Position numbers and translations under genes: made by a program. A stretch of DNA of 64,000 nt. It comes from Flavobacteriales bacterium. Its GTDB lineage: Bacteria; Bacteroidota; Bacteroidia; Flavobacteriales_F; PHOS-HE28. Where the stretch lies: positions 699,001-763,000 of the forward strand of contig JADJQW010000003.1 in NCBI GenBank assembly GCA_016712535.1, written 5' to 3'. The number at the start of each line of letters is the position of its first letter. Within the stretch, counting starts at the first letter, position 1. The notes under the pieces are model-generated. The model was not told where the DNA came from, ran no database searches, and was given only the letters and a program-made list of their open reading frames with translations. Positions 7,884-14,711 of the stretch are shown here, piece after piece.

Positions 7884-9170
7884 TCAAGGCACGAGCACAC
7901 GCATCGGCGTCACGCTGGAATCAGTCAGCACGATGGTGTAAATGCCCGGTGGGAGGTTCGAGGGCAATCTCGCCCTTCCGCCCTGCAGCACCATATTGGC
8001 GCATAGCCTGCCCATGGAATCGAAAAGGCTGAGCGCGCTCTGCTCCACGAGGTCGGGAACGATGAGATCGCCATCTTCGACGATGGCGGCCCTGATCGGG
8101 ACTACCGCATCATTGAAGCTCGTGCTCAGTTCGAAGATTTCTTCATAAGAGTCCGCGAACTCGTATGCTGCTGCGCATCCCGGCGCAGCATCCCAATTGA
8201 TGCTCCAGGTCATCAAGCCGCGCAAGTCGGGGTAGGCGGACAAGAGCTGGTATTGCCCTGGTTGAGGCCCGGCGCCGCGCAGGTAACCCACTGCAGCTGC
8301 CAGCACTGCAGGACTCACATAGCCGCCACCCGCCGCAGAAGGGCACGCAGGCAGGCCAATGGCGACCTTCTCCGCAGGGAGCGGGGCGAAGGAACCGCCT
8401 ACGGTGCCGAAGCCTTGCAGCACGGCCTCAGTCTGGCTCACGATGAAGTCCACGGTGCCTTGCGTGTAGATTCCGCCATCGATGCCATACATGCTTCCGC
8501 TGTTGTACAGCTGCACATGGAGGATGTCGATTCTGTCACGGAGCGCATCGATCACCGGCAGATAAGCTCCCCAGATCCCACCGTATGCGCTCTGGCCGCC
8601 TTGCACGTACGCGGTCTCGGGAGCCATCGTGAGCATCATCGGAGCGCCGGTCGATGCTTCAAAAGCATCAGCGATGGCATTGATGGCGTTGATGAGACGA
8701 AGGATGGTGGCATCGGCAGGGGTCCCGATTGTGCCTCCAGTGATGGCGACTGAGCTGCCTTCCAGGTCGATATCGATCCCATTGAAGCCATAGGTGCCGA
8801 GGATTGCGAGCATGCTGCTCACGAATTCATCCCGTTCCTGGTCTGAATCGAGATGCACAGAGGCATTCGCGCCGCCAATGCTGATGAGCACCTTCTTGCC
8901 CTGCGCACGCAAGGCCGCCACCTCGGCGATGAAAATCGATTGAGGCGTTCCGCTAGGGTAAAAGGCCATCAGGTGGCTTGTACCTGGTACCGGTTCAGCG
9001 AAGGCGACGTCAATCACGGTGTAGCGGTCGTCAATCTGGGAGAGCGCCAAGTACGGAGCGCTGCCATCGTTCCAATTATGCCAATAGCCGACGAGGTCAT
9101 GTTGCTGCGCACGCACGGCACCAGGGTCCAGTGCGCACGCAAGGCCTAAGGGAAGCAGGAGCAATCGCAT
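7884..9170 (-). CDS. GH18 chitinase-like secreted protein with T9SS sorting domain
   Basis: A 428-residue exported glycoside hydrolase family 18 protein. A signal peptide (MRLLLLPLGLACAL) is followed by a TIM-barrel domain (about 25-330) with SIGG (97-100) and the catalytic motif GIDIDLE (131-137); Glu137 is the predicted acid, with Asp133 and Asp135 also conserved. MAPETAY and the Trp-containing segment LMTWSINWD are other GH18 landmarks. The last 80 or so residues are a T9SS type-A C-terminal domain (LPPGIYTIVL). It probably hydrolyses chitin or related glycans at the cell surface. Its stop is one base from the stop of the convergent response regulator, with no terminator between them. Confidence 0.9.
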   Translation of the reverse strand: MRLLLLPLGLACALDPGAVRAQQHDLVGYWHNWNDGSAPYLALSQIDDRYTVIDVAFAEPVPGTSHLMAFYPSGTPQSIFIAEVAALRAQGKKVLISIGGANASVHLDSDQERDEFVSSMLAILGTYGFNGIDIDLEGSSVAITGGTIGTPADATILRLINAINAIADAFEASTGAPMMLTMAPETAYVQGGQSAYGGIWGAYLPVIDALRDRIDILHVQLYNSGSMYGIDGGIYTQGTVDFIVSQTEAVLQGFGTVGGSFAPLPAEKVAIGLPACPSAAGGGYVSPAVLAAAVGYLRGAGPQPGQYQLLSAYPDLRGLMTWSINWDAAPGCAAAYEFADSYEEIFELSTSFNDAVVPIRAAIVEDGDLIVPDLVEQSALSLFDSMGRLCANMVLQGGRARLPSNLPPGIYTIVLTDSSVTPMRVLVP

Positions 9171-9268
9171 GCCGCGAAGGTCTGATTCCTGCGCATTCGC
9201 TGGCTGTCGTTCGGGGCTTGGCAATGGTACTCCTGCGCGTTGCACCCGTGCTGAAGAATGCCGCCCGC

Positions 9269-9276
9269 TATCTTCG
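9269..9276 (+). promoter_or_regulatory. Putative -7 element upstream of pyrR
   Basis: TATCTTCG fits TAnnTTTG with one mismatch and ends 7 nt before the pyrR ATG. A transcript started from it would have almost no leader. No -33 element is seen at the usual distance. Confidence 0.4.
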
Positions 9277-9283
9277 GCCACGC

Positions 9284-9871
9284 ATGCGGCCGGCGACACT
9301 CTTGGCGAGCAAGGCCTTCGGCCTGACGATTACCCGGCTTTGCCATCAGCTGATTGAGGATTATGGTGACCTGAATGGGGTCGCCTTGATCGGCCTTCAG
9401 CCTCGCGGGGTGCTTTTGGCAAGAAGGCTCCGCTCCGAGTTGTTTTCCATCATCGGCAAGGAATTCTTGGCGTACGGAGAGCTCGACATCACGTTCCATC
9501 GTGATGATTTCAGGCAGCGCCGCACGCTGCCGGCTCCGAACGCGACGGACATTTCCTTCGATCTGGACGGCCGTCGCGTGGTGCTCGTGGACGATGTGCT
9601 CTACACAGGACGCACCATACGCGCCGGACTCGATGCGATGCTCGCTTTCGGACGGCCAACCAGCGTGAGCCTGTTGGTGCTCATCGACCGCCGGTTCAGC
9701 CGTGAGCTGCCTATTCAGCCTGATTACGTTGGCAAATGGGTGGATAGCATCGGCGACCAGCGGGTCACCGTGGCATGGAGGGAAATTGAAGGTCAGGATC
9801 GGGTCTTGCTGCACACTTCCGATGCGGAAATCGGAACCTCCGTTTCCAAGGGATCCATCGCTGACCAATGA
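9284..9871 (+). CDS. pyrR: Bifunctional pyr operon regulator / uracil phosphoribosyltransferase
   Basis: A 195-residue phosphoribosyltransferase-fold protein. The start at MRPATLLASKAFGLTITRL matches the usual PyrR N-terminus (a long ORF extends upstream but looks non-coding). IGLQPRGVLLA (36-46) and the PRPP loop VVLVDDVLYTGRT (99-111) are diagnostic. PyrR converts uracil and PRPP to UMP and, in Gram-positive bacteria, binds pyr mRNA. Here the very short leader leaves no room for a pyrR attenuator, so an enzymatic or salvage role is more likely, by inference. The stop overlaps the pyrB start (ATGA at 9868-9871). Confidence 0.92.
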   Translation: MRPATLLASKAFGLTITRLCHQLIEDYGDLNGVALIGLQPRGVLLARRLRSELFSIIGKEFLAYGELDITFHRDDFRQRRTLPAPNATDISFDLDGRRVVLVDDVLYTGRTIRAGLDAMLAFGRPTSVSLLVLIDRRFSRELPIQPDYVGKWVDSIGDQRVTVAWREIEGQDRVLLHTSDAEIGTSVSKGSIADQ

Positions 9872-10851
9872 GCCCCGTCAACACCAATCGGAATGCGCTG
9901 GGCAGCGAGTCGCTGAGCGTCGATCATCTGCTTGGGATCAAGGAGCTTTCACGGGCCGATATCGATCTGATCTTCCGCACCGCCGACGGTTTCAAGGAGG
10001 TGCTCGGGCGCCCTATCAAGAAGGTTCCCAGCCTGCGGGACATCACTATCGCCAACCTGTTCTTCGAGAGCAGCACACGCACGCGCGTGAGCTTTGAGCT
10101 CGCCGAGAAGCGATTGAGCGCCGATGTGGTCAACTTCAGCAGCAGCGGCAGCAGTGTCAGCAAGGGCGAGACCCTTATCGATACGGTGAACAATATCCTG
10201 GCGATGAAGGTGGATATGGTGGTCATGCGCCACCCGGACCCCGGCGCGGCCATGTTCTTGGCCCGGCATGCACGGGCTCGGATCCTGAATGCCGGCGATG
10301 GAACCCATGAGCATCCTACGCAAGCTTTGCTGGATGCCTACAGCATCCGCGAGAAGCTTGGAAGGGTGAAAGGGGTGAAGGTGCTCATCGTGGGCGATAT
10401 CCTCCACAGCCGCGTTGCGCTCAGCAACATCTTCTGCCTCCAGAAGCTCGGTGCAGAGGTGATGCTCTGCGGACCGCGCACGTTGATGCCGCGCCATATC
10501 CGGGCCCTTGGTGTGCGGTTCGTGGATGACCTTGACAGCGGCTTGGGCTGGTGCGACGTGGCCAATATGCTCCGCATCCAGCTCGAACGCCAGGGAGGCG
10601 ATGGTATCGCGAGCTTCCCGAGCCTGCGCGAGTACGCCATGCTCTATGGTCTCAACCTGCCCCGCTACCGCCGGATCGGCAAGGAAGTGGTGGTCATGCA
10701 TCCTGGCCCGATCAATCGCGGGGTAGAGGTCACGAGTGAAGTCGCTGACCACGCGAATAGCATCATTCTTGATCAAGTCGAGAACGGGGTTGCAATCCGC
10801 ATGGCGGTCCTGTACCTGCTTGCGGCGCGTATCCCACGCACAGCTGTTTGA
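9868..10851 (+). CDS. pyrB: Aspartate carbamoyltransferase catalytic subunit
   Basis: A 327-residue enzyme that condenses carbamoyl phosphate and aspartate in pyrimidine synthesis. Carbamoyl-phosphate motif SSTRTR at 68-73, substrate motif HPTQ in GTHEHPTQALLD, and MHPGPINRG near the C-terminus are all present, and the length is normal for the family. The start overlaps the pyrR stop by 4 nt, so the two are co-translated. No pyrI regulatory subunit or pyrC follows. Confidence 0.96.
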   Translation: MSPVNTNRNALGSESLSVDHLLGIKELSRADIDLIFRTADGFKEVLGRPIKKVPSLRDITIANLFFESSTRTRVSFELAEKRLSADVVNFSSSGSSVSKGETLIDTVNNILAMKVDMVVMRHPDPGAAMFLARHARARILNAGDGTHEHPTQALLDAYSIREKLGRVKGVKVLIVGDILHSRVALSNIFCLQKLGAEVMLCGPRTLMPRHIRALGVRFVDDLDSGLGWCDVANMLRIQLERQGGDGIASFPSLREYAMLYGLNLPRYRRIGKEVVVMHPGPINRGVEVTSEVADHANSIILDQVENGVAIRMAVLYLLAARIPRTAV

Positions 10852-10895
10852 AAGTGGCAAAGGGCGATCATTCCCGGCAGCCGGATGCCGCTGCC

Positions 10896-10903
10896 TATAT
10901 TTG
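10896..10903 (+). promoter_or_regulatory. Putative -7 element upstream of the STAS gene
   Basis: TATATTTG is an exact TAnnTTTG match in the 70-bp gap after pyrB, 18 nt before the STAS start. No TTG is present at 19-21 nt upstream. Confidence 0.45.
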
Positions 10904-10921
10904 GCCGGAGACCATCGCACC

Positions 10922-11293
10922 ATGAACTTCACCATTGAGGACAAAGGGCGCTATACGCTCGTAACCAGTAACGTCGATAAGCTGGATACCACCTGTGCAC
11001 CTGAGTTGAAGAGCGAACTCGTATACCTGAACAAGACGGGGGTGCGGAATGTGGTCATTGACCTTGCGGCGACCCGCTATTGCGACTCTTCCGGCCTTAG
11101 CGCCTTGCTTGTGGCCAACCGTTTGTGCAAGAGCGTTAATGGTGGCTTGGTGGTGTGCGGTTTGCAGGAGCCTGTTCAGAAGCTGGTCCAGATCTCGCAA
11201 CTCGAGAGTGTGCTCTCCGTAACACCCACGGTTGCCGAGGCAGTTGACCTGCTCTACATGGAGGAGATCGAGAAGGACGTGAACAAAGACTGA
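10922..11293 (+). CDS. STAS-domain anti-sigma factor antagonist-like protein
   Basis: A 123-residue single STAS domain of the SpoIIAA type. The loop CDSSGLSALL (54-63) carries the serine that a partner kinase phosphorylates in this family. The C-terminus is acidic and charged (MEEIEKDVNKD). No serine kinase or phosphatase partner lies in the window, so the pathway is unknown. The start is the ATG opening MNFTIEDKGRY, matching family length. The next gene's possible ATG abuts the stop. Confidence 0.88.
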   Translation: MNFTIEDKGRYTLVTSNVDKLDTTCAPELKSELVYLNKTGVRNVVIDLAATRYCDSSGLSALLVANRLCKSVNGGLVVCGLQEPVQKLVQISQLESVLSVTPTVAEAVDLLYMEEIEKDVNKD

Positions 11294-11302
11294 ATGGAAC
11301 GC

Positions 11303-12065
11303 ATGAAGAACGCATTACTCACCGCTGCATTCGCTCTTACTAAGCGCTTCGGCGCTCGCCCAGCCGTGTACGCCCAATCCGTTGTACGCTGATAGCGTCT
11401 ATGGCGTATGGCCTGATACCACGGAGAACTTCGTCGATGGCATGGTGGATATACCATATAGCCAGGATTTGAATCTGATCGTCCCGGTCAATGCACAGGA
11501 CATCGATCCGACCTTCCCTGCGGTTACGATTGATAGCATCGCATTCGATGGCGTGACGGGACTGCCTGCCGGGCTCACCGTCGGCTGTGCCTCTCAAACA
11601 CCTGCACCGTGCACTTATCTGCCATCGGTTCTCGGGTGCGGGGTCATCCAAGGGACTCCCACCGAAGCCGGTGATTTCCCGCTCACCTTGCAAGTAACCG
11701 GGTACTTCACCCTTTTCGGTTCTGCTGTTCCTTACCCGATTGATTTCACGGGGTACAGGATCATCATTGCCCCGAACAACGTGGGAGTGGCCGATATCGG
11801 CATGGCCACGGTCAGCGGGGTTCATAATGCCCCAAATCCCTTCAGCGCCCGAACGAACATCGAATTCAGCTTGGACCGCTCGGCTGAAGTCAAGGTGCGG
11901 GTGTTCACCCTGCTAGGAGAAGAGCTATGGGGCTATCGAACCCAAGGCAAAGCCGGCCTGAATCGAATCCCTTATGAGTCGGGCACCCTGCAGGAAGGAG
12001 TATATCTGTACAAGGTGGAGAGCGGTCGGAGCAGCTTCACCGGCCGGATGATGGTGAGCCGATGA
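11303..12065 (+). pseudogene. T9SS-secreted protein with an apparent 1-nt frameshift inside the signal peptide
   Basis: Two frames together make one ordinary secreted protein. The ATG frame at 11303 starts MKNALLTAAF and soon hits a stop, whereas the +1 frame contains the rest of a signal peptide (LLLSASALAQ) and continues unbroken to 12065. One extra base near 11328-11332 (GCATTCG) explains it; with it removed the length divides by three and gives 253 residues. The mature protein holds a beta-rich region with Cys residues (TVGCASQTPAPCTYLP) and a clear T9SS type-A domain (NAPNPFSARTNIEFSL to GVYLYKV). Function is unknown. It may be a sequencing error or a genuinely inactive allele. It directly follows the STAS gene. 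Confidence 0.75.
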
Positions 12066-12090
12066 GCCGCTTCAACAGCTGACAACTTGA

Positions 12091-12111
12091 GAAGGCCCCC
12101 GTGGGGCCTTC
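12091..12111 (+). terminator. Strong stem-loop terminator before rnz
   Basis: GAAGGCCCC (12091-12099) pairs with GGGGCCTTC (12103-12111) around a 3-nt loop and is followed by TTGCTTTCC. It ends only 9 nt before the RNase Z start. Confidence 0.8.
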
Positions 12112-12120
12112 TTGCTTTCC

Positions 12121-13053
12121 ATGGCACATCGCCAATTTGACCTGATCACCTTAGGCACGGGTGCCGCACTGCCGGCCCGTGGGCGATTCCCGACAGCCCA
12201 GTTGCTCATCGTGCATGGTGAGCACTACTTGATTGATTGCGGCGAAGGGACCCAGGAGCGCCTGCGAACAGCGGGAGCGCCTTTCAACCGGATCGGACAC
12301 ATCTTCATCAGTCACCTGCATGGCGATCATTACCTCGGCCTCATGGGCCTGATCAGCAGCATGCACCTCATGGGCCGAACCCGCGAACTGCATGTGCATG
12401 GCCCGAATCCGCTGAAGGAGATCATCGATGTGCAGTTGCGCGCTTCACAGACCTATTTGCGCTATCCGCTCGCCTTCCATCCGCTTGAACCCAGCAGCGG
12501 GTCCTTGGCTTGGGCCGATTCGCATGTGGTCGTGACCTTGTTGGCGCTTCGGCACAGAATCCCGTGCACAGGATTCGTATTCACCGAAACCCCGGCCCTT
12601 CGCTCCTTGATCGAATCCAAGGTGCCTCTCGTTCCGCCGTTCATGCGCAACCGAATCAAAGCCGGAGAGGACCTCGCCATGGATGATGGGACGGTGATTC
12701 CCAACCATTCGCTGACTAATCCACCAGCGCCTTCCCGGCGTTATGCCTATTGCTCCGATACAGCGTATGCGCCGGAGCTCATCCCCTTCCTCGCAGGCGT
12801 CGACCTGCTCTACCACGAGGCCACCTTCACCCGGCAATTGGCCAAACGCGCCAAGGAAACCATGCACAGCACCGCCGCAGATGCCGCCACCATGGCGCGC
12901 GATGCCGGTGCGCACGCCTTATTGCTCGGTCACTTCAGCTCTCGGTACAAGAGCAGCGTTGAACTGTTGAATGAGGCGGTCTCAATCTACCCGGGGGCAC
13001 GTATCAGCGAAGATGGTGCACGTTACAGCGTGCCTGAACGCAACGTGAACTAA
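12121..13053 (+). CDS. rnz: Ribonuclease Z
   Basis: A 310-residue metallo-beta-lactamase-fold endonuclease that removes 3' trailers from tRNA precursors. SHLHGDHYLGL contains the zinc motif HLHGDH (65-70); LGTGAALPARGR at the N-terminus and the late LGHFSSRY segment (histidine ligand, then the conserved Ser/Arg region) are typical. Length fits RNase Z short forms. The ATG at 12121 sits just after a terminator, so the promoter must overlap the hairpin or the preceding coding sequence, unless read-through supplies the message. Confidence 0.95.
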   Translation: MAHRQFDLITLGTGAALPARGRFPTAQLLIVHGEHYLIDCGEGTQERLRTAGAPFNRIGHIFISHLHGDHYLGLMGLISSMHLMGRTRELHVHGPNPLKEIIDVQLRASQTYLRYPLAFHPLEPSSGSLAWADSHVVVTLLALRHRIPCTGFVFTETPALRSLIESKVPLVPPFMRNRIKAGEDLAMDDGTVIPNHSLTNPPAPSRRYAYCSDTAYAPELIPFLAGVDLLYHEATFTRQLAKRAKETMHSTAADAATMARDAGAHALLLGHFSSRYKSSVELLNEAVSIYPGARISEDGARYSVPERNVN

Positions 13054-13133
13054 CACGTGTGCATATCGCAGGACGGGTGCATTGGGAGCGGGGGGTACAT
13101 TCGCAACCAATCTGGAATGATTCCAAAGAACGG

Positions 13134-13817
13134 ATGAGAAGGGTGAAGTTGCTTCTTGCGGATCATGGTGAATTGGCCTTGATAGGGATGCGAGGCTTAT
13201 TCGAGGCGGCCGAGGATGTGGAGTTGGTGGGCTCGGCGCGGGATCCTATTGCGCTGAAAGCGCTGCTTGTGCGGCACCGGCCGGATGTGACCTTGATCGA
13301 TCACACTTCCGAGGGTTTCGCGGCTCGCGATATCCGGGAGGGGATCAAGCGCTCCCCGCGGACCCGGTTCGTGGCGATCACCCCGGAGCCAACGCCGGTC
13401 GTGCTCATGAACGCCGTGAAGGCCGGCGCCACAAGCTATGTGAAGAAGGATTGCGACCTTCAGGAGATACGCGATGCCTTGAGATGCACCGCCATGGGCC
13501 AGCGCTTCTTCTGCGGAAAGGTGCTGGATGCCTTGCGCAGAGCCGGGCACGATGTGGATCGGTTCGTTGCCGAGCCCTTGTCATGCGCACCGGTGACGTT
13601 GAGCAACCGGGAATGCGAGATCATCGGCCTCATCGCTGAAGGGAAATCCTATACGCGCATCGCAGACCAATTGAACCTCAGCGCCCATACCGTGGTCACC
13701 CACCGGAAGAACATCATGCAGAAGCTGGGCGTGAACAGCACAGCGGCCCTGGTGCTCTACGCGGTGAAGAATGGCATGGCCAGCCCCAACCACTTCCTAT
13801 TCAACGAAGGGGCTTGA
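13134..13817 (+). CDS. LuxR/NarL-type response regulator
   Basis: A 227-residue regulator: receiver (about 4-120) with Asp56 in TLIDHTSEG as likely phospho-acceptor and Lys in YVKKD, then a LuxR helix-turn-helix (about 155-220; LSNRECEIIGLIAEGKSY and HTVVTHRKNIMQKLGV). The first acidic site is unusual: LLADHGE replaces the standard LLVDDH, so one of the two metal-binding acids is changed. The ATG was preferred to an upstream GTG because MRRVKLLLAD starts the receiver fold directly. No cognate kinase is adjacent. Confidence 0.9.
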   Translation: MRRVKLLLADHGELALIGMRGLFEAAEDVELVGSARDPIALKALLVRHRPDVTLIDHTSEGFAARDIREGIKRSPRTRFVAITPEPTPVVLMNAVKAGATSYVKKDCDLQEIRDALRCTAMGQRFFCGKVLDALRRAGHDVDRFVAEPLSCAPVTLSNRECEIIGLIAEGKSYTRIADQLNLSAHTVVTHRKNIMQKLGVNSTAALVLYAVKNGMASPNHFLFNEGA

Positions 13818-13841
13818 TGCGGGGAGGCCGAACTTTGCCGC

Positions 13842-14711
13842 ATGTCACTGCTCATCGCTGAGATCGGAGGCAGTTCGAGCCGCTGGGCGCTTGTTGATGG
13901 CCAGGCACCAGTTTCGATGCTGCCATTGGCTGGCGAGTCGATGCCCGGCTTCAATCCCTTGAGCGGCGATGCTGAGCGCTTCGGAACAGGCGTTCGCGAT
14001 TACCTCACCCAGAGGCTGCCATCGGCCCTTGCCGCGCGGCAGGTGCTTGCTTACGGTGCGGGCTGCGGCTCTGCGGAACGAGCGGCCATCATGCAAGCGG
14101 CATTGCGCCAGATTTGGCCATCGGCCGAGATCATCGTGCATACGGATCTGGAAGGAGCGGCACGGGGGCTCTGGGGTAGCGGACAGGGTTTGGTGCTGGT
14201 GCTGGGAACCGGATCGAGCGTGGGTTGGTGGGATGGTGCGCATCTGCACCAATCCCTGCCTTCCTTGGGCTTTGTGCTAGGTGACGAAGGCAGCGGCGCA
14301 GACATCGGGAAGACGATGCTCCAGGATGCCTTTTACCGACGGATGCCGGAGGATCTGCGCGTTCAGCTCTTCGGCCTCCATGGGCCTGTCTTGGCGGACG
14401 TGCTGGATGCCGTTCACCGTTCTCCATTCCCGTCGCGTGCGCTGGCTTCTTACGCGGGGCGATTGGCTCCTTATACCGATGAACCCTATGTCCGGGAACT
14501 CATCACCGCGCGCTTCCATGCCTTCATCGAGGCCTTCAAGCCCTTTCATTCCTATGAACAGACCCAAGCGGTGAAGGCTACTGGATCGGTGGCCTGGGGC
14601 TTCCATGAGATCCTATCAGCCTGCCTGTTGGAGCATGGAATGGAACTGCTCGGCGTGGAGCGCGATCCGCTCAGCGGGCTGGTGCGCTGGCACCTTCAGC
14701 AATCGGGCTAG
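13842..14711 (+). CDS. N-acetylglucosamine kinase-like BadF/BadG-family ATPase
   Basis: A 289-residue member of the ASKHA sugar kinase fold. GGSSSRWAL (phosphate-1 loop), LGTGSSVGWW (phosphate-2 loop) and LGDEGSGADIGK match eukaryotic-type and bacterial GlcNAc kinases that salvage amino sugars from peptidoglycan or chitin. The start is preceded by AACTTTGC, a weak -7 element, 5 nt from the ATG. The chitinase-like gene at 7884 could supply substrate (inference). The last 41 nt overlap the 3' end of the convergent patatin gene. Confidence 0.88.
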   Translation: MSLLIAEIGGSSSRWALVDGQAPVSMLPLAGESMPGFNPLSGDAERFGTGVRDYLTQRLPSALAARQVLAYGAGCGSAERAAIMQAALRQIWPSAEIIVHTDLEGAARGLWGSGQGLVLVLGTGSSVGWWDGAHLHQSLPSLGFVLGDEGSGADIGKTMLQDAFYRRMPEDLRVQLFGLHGPVLADVLDAVHRSPFPSRALASYAGRLAPYTDEPYVRELITARFHAFIEAFKPFHSYEQTQAVKATGSVAWGFHEILSACLLEHGMELLGVERDPLSGLVRWHLQQSG

